A stretch of DNA of 64,000 nt. Source: CAYUQT01 sp964446835 (lineage in GTDB: Bacteria; Planctomycetota; Phycisphaerae; UBA1845; JAFGLZ01). The notes under the pieces are model-generated. The model saw only the letters and a list, made by a program, of their open reading frames with translations. It did not search any database and was not told the origin of the DNA. Where the stretch lies: the NCBI GenBank assembly GCA_964446835.1, contig CAYUQT010000022.1, forward strand, positions 1 to 64,000. Reading direction: 5' to 3'. Position 1 is the stretch's first letter. Each line of letters begins with the position of its first letter. Both the position numbers and the translations under genes were made by a program. Of this stretch, positions 43,540-53,325 are shown one piece after another.

Positions 43540-45024
43540 GTGAAAGTACTGTTCTTCTACCGCGGCAGTGAACAATTGGGGATCGAGTCCCTTTCGGCCG
43601 TGCTGCGCCAGGCCGGTCATCAGACCGAGCTGTTGTACGATCCCGGGTTCGAAAACAACTTCACATGGCGCGTGGATCTCCTCAAGCGGCTGAACGTTCC
43701 TCGCCGGTTGGTTCAGAAGGCCAAGGCCTTTGCGCCCGACCTGATGGCATTCTCGTGCGTCACCAACCTGTATCCCTATGTGAAGGAGATGGCCCAACTG
43801 ATCAAGGCGGAGCTGAAGGTGCCGACGATCATCGGCGGCATTCATGCTACCGTGCTTCCGGAGGAGGTGCTGCAGGAGGAGTGTTTCGACATTGTCTGCC
43901 GGGGAGAGGGCGAGCACGCCCTGCTCGATCTGGTGACCCGGATGGAGAAGGGCGAGGACATTACCACCATCCCCAATCTGTGGGTCAAGGACGAGCACGG
44001 GGTCATTCATCGCAATGAGATGCGCTCGCTGATCCAGGATCTCGATTCGTTGCCGTTTGCCGATCGGGACCTGTTCTACCGGAACGGCGCGTTCTGGCGA
44101 AACATCTCTCTGATGACGGGCCGGGGGTGTCCCTACCGCTGCACCTACTGCGTGAACAACTTCCTTCACAAGATCAACGTTCACCACGAGCAACTCGTGC
44201 GCCGCCGAAGCGTGGACAACGTGATTCAGGAACTCGAGATCTGCAAGCGGAAGTACCAGCCCAAGATGGTGACCGTTCGGGACGACACGTTTTCGCTGGG
44301 TGTGGAGTGGCTGGAAGAGCTTGCCGACAAGTATCCCAAGCGCATTGGACTGCCGTTTCAGTGCAATGTCCACCCGTTGACGATTACGACGCGGATCGTG
44401 GCGGCATTGAAGCGGGCGGGGTGCCGGTCGATCATCATGGGCATTCAGACCGGCAACGAGCAGATGCGCAAAACGCTGCTCAAGCGGCCGGACACCAACG
44501 AGAAGATACTTGAGGCCACCGCCATCATCCACAAAGCACGAATACCGCTCGAAACAGAAATCATCATCGGACTGCCCGAAGAGACATCGCAGAATGTGTG
44601 GGAAACCGTGGCGCTCAACCGGAGCATCGCGCCCTCTTCCACGTCAACCTTCCTGTTCTACCCGTTCCCGGGAACCGATCTGGCCCACTACTGCCGTGAG
44701 AAGGGATTGGCTGAACCCCAGAACCTCGAGCAGGCCAAGGGGGGCGCGGGGTCGTATTTCTCGACGATGCTGCTGAACCATGCCGATCCGAATCTGGCGA
44801 TGAATGTCTTCGAACTGCTGCCTCTGTACAATATTCTGCCTGCAACGATTGGCGACAGGGTTCTGTCGCCGCTCTGTGCCCGCAAGAGGGGCCTGATGGT
44901 CAAGCTGCTGGGGTTCCTGGGGGTGTTCGCCACCGATCCATGGGGCGTCAAAGTCAGGGGTATGGACAATCTGTACATGGCTTGGCGACTACTCAATCCC
45001 CAACCGTTGCGTTATGCAACCTGA
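43540..45024 (+). CDS. B12-binding radical SAM protein, paralog 3
   Basis: 494 aa from a GTG with GGGGAG upstream, 66 bp after paralog 2. Same two-domain layout; cluster motif CPYRCTYC at the same residue numbers (C197, C201, C204). The loop reads EQLG where copy 1 has EHFG. It lacks the long C-terminal tail of the other two and is more diverged (for instance RDDTFSLGVEW and GIQTGNEQMRKTLLKRPDTN). Three intact but diverged copies suggest different substrates or successive steps on one molecule. A YfhO-family gene follows after 208 bp on the same strand. Confidence 0.92.
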   Translation: MKVLFFYRGSEQLGIESLSAVLRQAGHQTELLYDPGFENNFTWRVDLLKRLNVPRRLVQKAKAFAPDLMAFSCVTNLYPYVKEMAQLIKAELKVPTIIGGIHATVLPEEVLQEECFDIVCRGEGEHALLDLVTRMEKGEDITTIPNLWVKDEHGVIHRNEMRSLIQDLDSLPFADRDLFYRNGAFWRNISLMTGRGCPYRCTYCVNNFLHKINVHHEQLVRRRSVDNVIQELEICKRKYQPKMVTVRDDTFSLGVEWLEELADKYPKRIGLPFQCNVHPLTITTRIVAALKRAGCRSIIMGIQTGNEQMRKTLLKRPDTNEKILEATAIIHKARIPLETEIIIGLPEETSQNVWETVALNRSIAPSSTSTFLFYPFPGTDLAHYCREKGLAEPQNLEQAKGGAGSYFSTMLLNHADPNLAMNVFELLPLYNILPATIGDRVLSPLCARKRGLMVKLLGFLGVFATDPWGVKVRGMDNLYMAWRLLNPQPLRYAT

Positions 45025-45232
45025 GAGGTCCGTCGGAGAAATCGGGACGACCTGGTGATACAGCCTCCAGACAGGCCTCGGCGACACCGGTCGACGACCC
45101 CATGCCTGAGTGAGAAAGGGCCTCACTTGCCGTGAGTCCGATCACTCCGTAGAGTGTTTTGTCCGGCCGTGTCCTCCGGAGGCGCCGGCACTGAAAGGTC
45201 GCATGACTCCTGTGGTTGCATGAGAGGCCGAG

Positions 45233-47746
45233 ATGAAGAAGCACGTACCATTCACGGTGCTGGTGATCATGGTGGCGGTCTTCTTCGGTCCGGTCCTGTT
45301 CACGGGGCGCATCTTCTATCTCTGGGACCTCTGCTTCGGTTTCTACCCGGCCTACCACTTTGTTGGTGAGAGCCTTCGCCAGGGTATCGTGCCCTTGTGG
45401 AACCCTTACATGGGCTGCGGCGAACCGTTTCTGGCCGACATCGAGACCGGGATCCTGTATCCGCCCAATTGGGTACATCTCTTCCTTCCGACCGGCTTGG
45501 GCATAGGGGTTGTGACCTGTTTCCACGTTCTGCTGGCCGGTGTGGGCACATATGGTCTGGCACGGGCCTGGCGGGTGTCACCCATGGGATCACTGCTAGC
45601 GGGCATGAGCTACGCCTTCAGCAGCTATACGATCAGCCACATCGAGTTTCCAACAGAATTGGGCTGTGCGGCATGGTTTCCGGTCTGCATGGCCGCCCTG
45701 ATGTATTGCTTTCGCCGTGGCGGCCTCCGTTCGCTTCTGGTCTTGGCGGTGACACTGAGCCTTCAATTCCTCACAGGCTTCCCCGAGACGATGGCCTTCG
45801 GTCTTGGGGCCATGGCGCTCTGCGCCTTGTTTGTCGGGGTGGCTCGATGGACATCGTCCGGGCGCTGGACGCGATTGTTCAGCCCCGCTCTGGGTTTGGG
45901 CATCGCCGGTGTGGTCGCAGTGCTTCTGGCGATGGCGCTGTTCCTTCCAACCTGGGAGGCCCTTGGCACGTCCAGTCGGACGGGCACGGTGGACAAGATG
46001 TTCGACATCGGTTCAATCCATCCGATGGCGATCTTTTCGCTGCTGGTCCCTTCGGTCTACGGCACCCACGCCCCGTTTACCATCTTTTGGGGCAATTACT
46101 GGGCGCCATCCTGTCTGACGTATTGGGTGGGGACGTTCTATGTGGGCTTGGTGCCCGTGGCCGTGTTTGTGGCGGTCGCCTTCCGCCGATGCTTCGGTGG
46201 ACGTCTGGTGCCAGAGGCCGGTGTCCCTCGGGATGAGTGGCTTTCCCTTCGCGTTCCGTATTTCGCGACAGTTCTCGTGATCTTCTTCATATACGCGATG
46301 GGCAAATACACGCCCTTCTGCGAATGGAGTCGGCAGATCATCCCGTTCCTGAGGCATTTCGTGACACCGTCCAAGTGCCTGGTCTGTGTGGTTCTTCCGC
46401 TGAGCTGCCTGGCCGGCATCGGTTGGGATCGGTTGGCCGAGGCCGGGTCGTCGCCTGTTTCGGATCGCGGCGGGTGGCGACACCTCCTGTCGCGGTGGGG
46501 GCCAGGGCTGGCCTTCGCAGTGGTGGGTGTGGTAGTGATCGTTCTCCTGGCCGATCACGGCCGCCTGGGAAAGGTGGTTCTGACCCGCTGCTTCAATCTC
46601 GGTGCGGTGGCCCCGTCGTTTGCGCATCGCATACCGTGGGACATCATCGTCCGCGACAGCATCAAACTGCCGATCGTAGGGCTCTTGGCATCCCTGCTGT
46701 TGTACTTCTACACGTCGAAGCGGCAGCAGCGGGGCGTCCTGGCATGGATGATCGTGGTCTTGGCCTTCGTGGATCTCTATATGTCCAATGCCCACGTCCT
46801 TTCGCCGGGGCCGGAGTCCATCCTGGCGGATCGTCCCGACGGTCTGGCGAGCCTGCGGCCCGACGGCAAGATCGTTCGATATCTCGGCTTCGAGCACCTT
46901 TACCTGGATGAACATCAGAGAATGGTGGCGAAGCTTGTGGAAGGACGGCCCGTACGTCCCCTGGGTGTCACAGATCTGCGTCCGGCTCCCGGCAAGGAAT
47001 ACGAGACGATGGGCCGGATGCTGCGCAATGCCCAGTACCTCTACTGGCCGGTGGTGGACCACGCCTTCAACGCCAACGGATTCAGCCGGTTGGGTCCCGG
47101 TGACCTTCGGAGGCTGATCTGGTTCCTTCTGACGGCCGACGTGTCTCCGGAGGCCAAGAGCCGTCTGCTGAGCATGATGAACTGCGATCGGGTTCTGCTG
47201 TGGCCCGACCTGAAGGAGTTGTTTGCCCAAGGTCGCATCGAGGCCCCTCGTTTGGCAATTCTGCCGGAACCGCTGCCGCGTGCCTATGTGGTAGGTGGGG
47301 TCCGGGTGCTCGAGAAGGGCGAGCAGGTCCTTCAGGCGTTGTTCTTCACGCCGATCGAGCCACTGAAAGAGGCCCTGACCGATCGCGGTTCCGCGGCCGG
47401 AGATACTTTCCGTGATCTCCGTCCAGGGATGATAAAGCAAAGACTGAACCGGCTGGACTATGTGCCCAACGGGTTGGAGATAGATATCACTGCCGAGAAG
47501 GACGGCATACTGGTGGTGAGCGATACCTACGATGACGGTTGGGTGGCCAGTGTGAATGGCAAGGCGGTTCCCGTGATCCGTGTGAACTACGCCTTTCGGG
47601 GCGTCCGCGTGCCATCGGGGACGAGCCAGATCAAGATGACGTACAGGCCGGCATCCTTCCGCTGGGGCATCATCATCAGCCTCACCACCCTGGTGGCTGC
47701 GCTCATTCTGGCTGCCGTTGAGACGTGGCGGAAGACACGGGTCTGA
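45233..47746 (+). CDS. YfhO-family membrane protein, copy 1
   Basis: 837 aa, start preceded by GAGAGG. About twelve membrane segments in the first 530 residues, then a soluble part. YfhO (PF09586) signatures: FYLWDLCFGFYPAYHF after the first segment, VPLWNPYMGCGEPFLADI and GILYPPNW, and a late beta-rich end DGILVVSDTYDDGWVASVNG, NYAFRGVRVPSG. In Firmicutes YfhO is linked to glycosylation of lipoteichoic acid with lipid-linked sugars, so this should be a GT-C-like transferase of the envelope. It lies downstream of the third radical SAM gene and convergent with a second YfhO gene. Confidence 0.88.
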   Translation: MKKHVPFTVLVIMVAVFFGPVLFTGRIFYLWDLCFGFYPAYHFVGESLRQGIVPLWNPYMGCGEPFLADIETGILYPPNWVHLFLPTGLGIGVVTCFHVLLAGVGTYGLARAWRVSPMGSLLAGMSYAFSSYTISHIEFPTELGCAAWFPVCMAALMYCFRRGGLRSLLVLAVTLSLQFLTGFPETMAFGLGAMALCALFVGVARWTSSGRWTRLFSPALGLGIAGVVAVLLAMALFLPTWEALGTSSRTGTVDKMFDIGSIHPMAIFSLLVPSVYGTHAPFTIFWGNYWAPSCLTYWVGTFYVGLVPVAVFVAVAFRRCFGGRLVPEAGVPRDEWLSLRVPYFATVLVIFFIYAMGKYTPFCEWSRQIIPFLRHFVTPSKCLVCVVLPLSCLAGIGWDRLAEAGSSPVSDRGGWRHLLSRWGPGLAFAVVGVVVIVLLADHGRLGKVVLTRCFNLGAVAPSFAHRIPWDIIVRDSIKLPIVGLLASLLLYFYTSKRQQRGVLAWMIVVLAFVDLYMSNAHVLSPGPESILADRPDGLASLRPDGKIVRYLGFEHLYLDEHQRMVAKLVEGRPVRPLGVTDLRPAPGKEYETMGRMLRNAQYLYWPVVDHAFNANGFSRLGPGDLRRLIWFLLTADVSPEAKSRLLSMMNCDRVLLWPDLKELFAQGRIEAPRLAILPEPLPRAYVVGGVRVLEKGEQVLQALFFTPIEPLKEALTDRGSAAGDTFRDLRPGMIKQRLNRLDYVPNGLEIDITAEKDGILVVSDTYDDGWVASVNGKAVPVIRVNYAFRGVRVPSGTSQIKMTYRPASFRWGIIISLTTLVAALILAAVETWRKTRV

Positions 47747-47808
47747 GGCAGACCCTCGCCGGCTTCCTGTTCAGAATTCTCCCTACGGTTTCCAGTTGAG
47801 CGTGACGG

Positions 47809-50361
47809 TCAGTGCTGCGCATCGTCGGATGCATTTCGCATTCGGCCAGCTTCCCTTCTCGGCAATGCAGCGATCACAACTCCGATCAGGGTTATCATGC
47901 TTATGGCCATTCCGAGACGCAGCAGTGGGGGCTCGTAGGTCATTTTCACGGTGCTGCTGCCTTCGGGGATGCGCAGGCCACGAAAGGCATAGTTGACTTC
48001 GTATATAGGGGCCTTCCTGTGGTTCACCGTCGCGACCCAGCCCGGGGAGAATGTGTCCGACACGACCAGTAGTCCCGGCTGGCTGCTCTCGACGAGGATC
48101 TCCAACGAGTTCAGTCCATAGCGCAGATGCTTGATCCGATGTTTCACCCTTTGAGGACATAGGTTCGTCCAGGATTCTGTGGACGCGTGCTTTCGGTCCA
48201 TGATTGCGGCGGTCAGCAAATCTAGCGAACCGGACGTCAGCTCATTGAGGATCGCGGTGTCTTTCTCCAGGATTCGCACTCCGCCCACAACATAGGCGCG
48301 TGGCAGCGGTTCGTCCATGATAACCAGTTGCGACGAATTGGGCATCCCGTCCGATTGATTGCCACGAGCTTCCGGAGGCAGCACTATTCTGTCGCAGTTG
48401 ACCAAAGCGAGGAGACGTCGGCTGATGTTGGGATCCACATCCGGTGCGATCGCCCATGAAACGAGTCGGGCGACCCTCTCGGAAGTGAAATTGGTGATTG
48501 AAAAAGCATCAAAGGCCTTATCCACCATCGGCCAGGAGATGTACAGGATGTCGCGCAGCGATCGCATGACAACCTCTGCCCCCTCGAATCCGGACTTCGT
48601 GCTCAATGAGGGTTTCATCTCGACGATCCTCTTGCCCTTGGGGGCCATAGCGATGATGCTTCGTACGTTCGCCATGAAGATCGCCTTGTAGCCGATGAAC
48701 CTGACGGCGCTTCCGGGCGGGCGGAGCAACTGCAAGTGGGCCGATGGGCCCTCCACCATGGCGGGCGAGCCTGAGTAGAGAAGGCCGGAATTCGTGAACA
48801 ACAAATCGCCGAAGGCCACCGCGAGGATGAGTCCCGAGATGGTCGTCCGCCTATTGGGGCGAAATGTGAAGGCCCGAAGAAGAACCGCTGACGCGAGTCC
48901 TACAATCGGCAGTTTGAGGCTGTCCTGAAGCAGGACGTCCCAAGGGATCCACGCGGCGAAGCGTTGGTCGACAGAATTGAGATTGAAATAGCGTCTGAGA
49001 ATGATCTCGCCGATTCTTCCGTGGTTGGCTATGCATACGGCAATGAATAGCCCCACGCCCAGGAAGATACCGATGGTTCCCCATCGATGGAGCGTCCGGC
49101 GCCACCGGGGGCCGGCGTTCAGAGGGGTTATGATGGGCCTTCTGAGGTAGTCCAGCGACATGCCGGCCAGACAGCTCAGGGGAAGCACCACGCAGAGAAG
49201 GCACTTGGCCGGCCAGGTAAACCGCTGCAGCGGAGGGAAACATTGTCTGATCGTACCGAAGAATGGCGTGTACTTTCCCATCGAGTAGAGGAAGAAGACT
49301 GTGAGCAGGCCTACCAGGAATGGCAAACGGATGCGCAAGAGAACGTCATCACTCGTGTCCGGCGATGCCGGGATTGGCTTACCGCCCAATCGGTGGAATG
49401 CTGCTGCAACGAACACGACTATCGGCAATACTCCCACGTAGAACGTCACGACGGAATAGTGATGAGAGGATGGGGCCCAATACTCGATACCGGGGCTTCC
49501 ATCGACTCCGTAGATGGAGGGAACAAGCAGGTTGAAGACCGCTCCCGGGTTCACAGAAGCCACATTGACCTGCGGATCGGTCACCGCCCCCCTGGACGAC
49601 AGGCGCAACGCATCCAGTGTGGTGAGTAACTGGCCCATCGTCAGTAGGACCGACAACAGGCCTGCGGCGCCCAATCCAAGCAACGGACTCAGGGCAGATC
49701 GGCAGGAGTGTTTGGCTCGCCAGTCGCAGACTCCGACCAAGAAGGCGCATCCTCCGAGCGCAATGATCGCGAAAAACAGTGTCTCAGGGAATCCTGCCAG
49801 GAACTGAAGAGAGAGTGCCCCACCAACCAGGAGCAAGGAGCGAACCGTCCTGCATCTGAGCCAGTGAATGAACGTGCATAGAACGACAGGGAACCATGCC
49901 GCGCTGCCTAACTCCGATGGAAAAGCCATCTTCGTTATCGTGTAGGAATTGAAAGCATAGGCGATGCCCGCCAGGAGCGAAGCAGTTCGCGACAGCCGCC
50001 ACTCGCGGGCCAGTCCATAGGCTCCGATACCGGCGATGAAGACATGCAGGCATGCCGAGACGACGATTCCTCGTTTGGTCGGCAATACGAGATAGATGAG
50101 GTTGAGAGGGTAGAACACACCCCGTTGCACGTCCGGGAGGAAGGGCTCGCCGCAGCCCGCGTAATGATTCCATAAGGGCAATGTTCTCTGAAAGATATGT
50201 TCTCGGTAGAACTCATACGCCGGATAGAAGAGATTGCACAGGTCTCCTTGGATTGGGATCCGACCTGTCAGCAGCAGGGGGCCGAAGAAGACCGCAACCA
50301 TTGCCGTGAGCAATAGCCCGGAGAAGCCCGGTCCCTTCACATGTCTCAATCGATCCGACAT
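47809..50361 (-). CDS. YfhO-family membrane protein, copy 2
   Basis: 850 aa, clearly paralogous to the gene at 45233: IPIQGDLCNLFYPAYEFY, LPLWNHYAGCGEPFLPDV, GVFYPLNL, LPRAYVVGGVRILEKD, PGLLVVSDTFSPGWVATVN and NYAFRGLRIPEG all align. It lies on the other strand, tail to tail with copy 1 (62 bp between stops), and is the only minus-strand gene in the 40.3-64 kb cluster. The start has only a weak GGGAAAG site. Predicted to work in the inner membrane with a periplasmic C-terminal part. An inversion after duplication would explain the orientation. Confidence 0.86.
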   Translation of the reverse strand: MSDRLRHVKGPGFSGLLLTAMVAVFFGPLLLTGRIPIQGDLCNLFYPAYEFYREHIFQRTLPLWNHYAGCGEPFLPDVQRGVFYPLNLIYLVLPTKRGIVVSACLHVFIAGIGAYGLAREWRLSRTASLLAGIAYAFNSYTITKMAFPSELGSAAWFPVVLCTFIHWLRCRTVRSLLLVGGALSLQFLAGFPETLFFAIIALGGCAFLVGVCDWRAKHSCRSALSPLLGLGAAGLLSVLLTMGQLLTTLDALRLSSRGAVTDPQVNVASVNPGAVFNLLVPSIYGVDGSPGIEYWAPSSHHYSVVTFYVGVLPIVVFVAAAFHRLGGKPIPASPDTSDDVLLRIRLPFLVGLLTVFFLYSMGKYTPFFGTIRQCFPPLQRFTWPAKCLLCVVLPLSCLAGMSLDYLRRPIITPLNAGPRWRRTLHRWGTIGIFLGVGLFIAVCIANHGRIGEIILRRYFNLNSVDQRFAAWIPWDVLLQDSLKLPIVGLASAVLLRAFTFRPNRRTTISGLILAVAFGDLLFTNSGLLYSGSPAMVEGPSAHLQLLRPPGSAVRFIGYKAIFMANVRSIIAMAPKGKRIVEMKPSLSTKSGFEGAEVVMRSLRDILYISWPMVDKAFDAFSITNFTSERVARLVSWAIAPDVDPNISRRLLALVNCDRIVLPPEARGNQSDGMPNSSQLVIMDEPLPRAYVVGGVRILEKDTAILNELTSGSLDLLTAAIMDRKHASTESWTNLCPQRVKHRIKHLRYGLNSLEILVESSQPGLLVVSDTFSPGWVATVNHRKAPIYEVNYAFRGLRIPEGSSTVKMTYEPPLLRLGMAISMITLIGVVIAALPRREAGRMRNASDDAQH

Positions 50362-51042
50362 CTTTCCCGTGCTTAAGGTATGCTGCCAAGGGTCGAAAGA
50401 TGCGGATGACGATCCTCGCAGCCTCCGAAACTGGCCTGCAACTAAACATACTACCGTATTTCGTCGGTTTCAACGAGCTGCCGGGTCGTGCTGTCTCCTG
50501 TCGAGGATACCTGCCGTTTTGGCCCAGTTGTGTGGGGGCTCTGATCGAGAAGACGGCGGCCGCGATGATCGAAGCAACGTGAGTACAGTTGGCCGGCAGG
50601 TGCCCATGAGGATCTCTTGCAGGACTCGACACTGCATCATCTTGCTCAATAGGAGCTTGCAGTGATTGACTATTGGAGCACCGACGGTCGTAAGGCCTCG
50701 GACCTGCCGCCGAGCAGGATGATGCGTAGTATTGATCGCGTAAAGTGCATGCTCAAGACGGTTCGGGTTGACCTCTGGAGTCAGGGCGCAGGTGTGTTGG
50801 TTCTCATGGAGGCCTATTGCCTCGGCTGTCGGGCAACGGTCAATGGCTACAACCTCAAGATTCAGCCGGTCCATGACGGGTTCCGGCGGATTCGGAGGCC
50901 TTAAGGCAAAAGCCGAGGGCTGATGATCTGTCGGCCTGAATCGGTTACTGTAGAGATCGGTATCCGTGTAGCGACGGCTGCCGTGTTGATTGTGTTCAGG
51001 CCCGTGGCAGGTGGCCGAGCGGCCGGTCGCTTGGACGTAAGC
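50362..51042. other. Intergenic region between YfhO copy 2 and the array
   Basis: About 680 bp. It holds the YfhO remnant. Promoters for the minus-strand YfhO gene and the plus-strand array are expected but I could not pick convincing ones. Confidence 0.4.
50662..50904 (+). pseudogene. Remnant of a third YfhO C-terminus
   Basis: The 80-codon frame encodes DRVKCMLKTVRVDLW then GVLVLMEAYCLGCRATVNG, HDGFRRIRRP and a stop. This lines up with QRVKHRIKHLRYGLNSLEIL, GLLVVSDTFSPGWVATVN and YAFRGLRIP of the intact copies, but conserved residues are lost and it stops where those proteins continue for about 40 residues. A frame at 50400-50582 (ELPGRAVSCRGYLPF) may be the upstream part (PLPRAYVVGGVRVLE) in another reading phase. 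It lies on the plus strand, opposite to copy 2. Confidence 0.6.
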
Positions 51043-53325
51043 ATGAGGATTCGGATGAGGATGTATCAGCGTTCGAGTGGTGAAAAACGGCCATTCCACC
51101 GTGGGTGGATAGCCCTCCTGATCTTCGTGGGTGCTTTCGTATTGAGGCTGGGGTATCTATGGCAGGTGAAGGACCAGCCGACCTACTGCCATCCGCAGAT
51201 CGATGAGCTGGCGGCCCACGAGGCCGCCGTGGCCTGCGTGAGGGGACAGACTCCCCCGCACGCCTATCTCAAGGCACCCCTCTATACCTATTCTCTGGCC
51301 GGGGTCTATAGGGTCTTCGGTGTCGAGCCGAGAAATGCCCGGATCGTCCAGGCGATCCTCAGCAGTCTCATCCCGATACTGATGTTCCTGATCACGGATC
51401 GCCTGGCCGGACGCTCGGCCGGCGTGATTGCCGGGATCCTCGGTGCCGCCTACTGGATGTTCGTGTTCTACGCCATCGAACTGGTCGACGCATCCCTGGC
51501 CAGCCTGGCCTATCTGCTTCTCCTTTATGTACTCGTCTGCGTGGACGAACGGCATGGGTGGAAATGGCTCCTGGCCGGTGTGATGATGGGGCTGGGCGCG
51601 ATCATCCGCCCGAATGTCCTCTTGTTTGCCCCCGTCCTTGCCCTGACGGTGTTTGTGATGACGATTCGCAGGGCGCGCCTGGCCGAACGCCGCGAGTGTC
51701 CGTCTTCGGATTCCATTGGGGATTCAGGGGGATCTGTCCTTCCCCCGGCTGGGGTTCGGGGCGGTGCGTGGCGGGGTGCTCTGATCAACGTTGCCATGCT
51801 GACGGTGAGTTGTTGCGCGACGATCGCTCCGGTCACGCTGCGCAATCGGGTCGTTGGTGGAGAGTGGGTGCCTATCGCGGCCTACGGAGGCATCAACTTC
51901 TGGGTGGCCAACAACCCCGAGTCCGACGGCAAGAACGTCATCTATCTGGTCGGCCAAGGCATTCCGCCGGTCAAGTCAGTCGATCCGAACGACGTATGGA
52001 GTGACGCCGATCTGAACAACCGCATCGCCTGGTATCATGCGGAGAAGGCGCTGGGGCGTCCACTTCGCCGTGGCGAGGTAGACGCTTACTCGTTCCGCAT
52101 GGGGCTCGATTACGTCCGACAGTGTCCGGGCAAATTCCTGGGCGACGTACTCAGACGATTCGTGTACTTCTTCAATGCGTACGAGTTCCCCAATGTTCGC
52201 AGTCCGTATGAACAGACTCGGGGTTCGTGGCTGCTCAAGGTGTTGTCCTTCTGTTCGTTCGGAGTGCTGGTTCCGCTGCTGATGGTCGGCAGCGTGGCGG
52301 TTGTGTGGCGAGGGGACCGCTCCGGCGGCTTTGCCTACCTTCTGTTGATGCTGGGGGCGATGCTGTTGGGCGGGGTGTTCTTCGTCATGAACTCCCGTTT
52401 CCGATTCCCGCTGGTCTGTCTGTCCGTGCCGCTGGTTGCTGTGGGGCTTCTGGAATTAGGGGCAGTGCTTCGCGGTCGCATTCTGGGGGTCGAACGGATC
52501 ACGTGTGTTGTCGTTCTACTCTTGGGGACAGTGCTGGCCAATGTGGATTTCCTGGGCTATCGCCCCAGCTACCACACGGACATTCTATATGGCGAGGCCA
52601 ACGCGTGTCGGGAGGCCCAGCGGACCGATTTGCTGGACAAGGCGGCTCCTCGTCTTGAGAAGGCGTTGCGTGCCGATCAAGCCAGTGGCCGCCGCACATG
52701 GTCTACACTCTTGCTGGGCTATTACCGTCCGTTTACGGCGCTGATGCGCTATTACAAGGGGCAGCAGAGACGGGCAGAGGCCATATACTACGGCAGCCTC
52801 ATGCTCGAATATGAAGTTCCGGGAGATCTGGCTATTCGTGAGTTCTTCAATGAGGCTGTGGAAGCCGCCCGGCAGGCGGGTTCGCCGACGATTCTCTACG
52901 AGTCTCTGGCCAAGGTCACTCCCGTGCTCGATGTTCGCAATCCGAAACTGCTGCAGGAATTCCGAGTGTCGACCCAGATGATCAGCCGGAAGGCTTTTGC
53001 AGCGACCATGCAGAATGCGATGGAACAGAAACGCACCGATGACATCTACAAGGCCCTCGGAACCCTCGATCCAATCTTGCGGAAATATGATCGTCCTCTG
53101 TTGGCGGAGTACTATCTCCAGGTGGGCGATGGCGCCAAGAACAGGGATCTGCTTCTCAAGGCGGAGGGGCTTCTTGAAGGGCTGGCAAAGGACAGGCCGT
53201 CGGAGCTGAAATATCAGGAGCAACTGGCAATGACGCGTCGGAAACTGGCAGAACTGACGCGCCAGAATCCCACGACATCTCGGCCGGGCAAGGGCGCCCC
53301 AACCGATCGAGGTTCATCACCATGA
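51043..53325 (+). CDS. GT-C/helical two-part membrane protein, array member 1
   Basis: About 760 aa from the ATG at 51043; ATGs at 51055 and 51061 are also possible. About eleven membrane segments (roughly residues 20-500), then a helical soluble part of about 240 residues. The first loop has QIDELAAHEAA (acidic pair D54-E55) and HAYLKAPLYTY, the ArnT/PMT-like loop-1 signature for lipid-linked sugar transfer. A later loop carries GGINFWVANNPESDGKN, shared by all members. The soluble part starts with SYHTDILYGEANACREAQRTDLLDKA. It ends in a Pro/Thr/Arg-rich tail. The stop overlaps the next start (ATGA). Probably an inner-membrane glycosyltransferase. Confidence 0.85.
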   Translation: MRIRMRMYQRSSGEKRPFHRGWIALLIFVGAFVLRLGYLWQVKDQPTYCHPQIDELAAHEAAVACVRGQTPPHAYLKAPLYTYSLAGVYRVFGVEPRNARIVQAILSSLIPILMFLITDRLAGRSAGVIAGILGAAYWMFVFYAIELVDASLASLAYLLLLYVLVCVDERHGWKWLLAGVMMGLGAIIRPNVLLFAPVLALTVFVMTIRRARLAERRECPSSDSIGDSGGSVLPPAGVRGGAWRGALINVAMLTVSCCATIAPVTLRNRVVGGEWVPIAAYGGINFWVANNPESDGKNVIYLVGQGIPPVKSVDPNDVWSDADLNNRIAWYHAEKALGRPLRRGEVDAYSFRMGLDYVRQCPGKFLGDVLRRFVYFFNAYEFPNVRSPYEQTRGSWLLKVLSFCSFGVLVPLLMVGSVAVVWRGDRSGGFAYLLLMLGAMLLGGVFFVMNSRFRFPLVCLSVPLVAVGLLELGAVLRGRILGVERITCVVVLLLGTVLANVDFLGYRPSYHTDILYGEANACREAQRTDLLDKAAPRLEKALRADQASGRRTWSTLLLGYYRPFTALMRYYKGQQRRAEAIYYGSLMLEYEVPGDLAIREFFNEAVEAARQAGSPTILYESLAKVTPVLDVRNPKLLQEFRVSTQMISRKAFAATMQNAMEQKRTDDIYKALGTLDPILRKYDRPLLAEYYLQVGDGAKNRDLLLKAEGLLEGLAKDRPSELKYQEQLAMTRRKLAELTRQNPTTSRPGKGAPTDRGSSP

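Noticed and set aside
52560..53280. Confident TPR domain in the array C-termini
   Set aside because: The segments are helical, but the canonical TPR residue pattern is not clear by eye, so I call them helical only.
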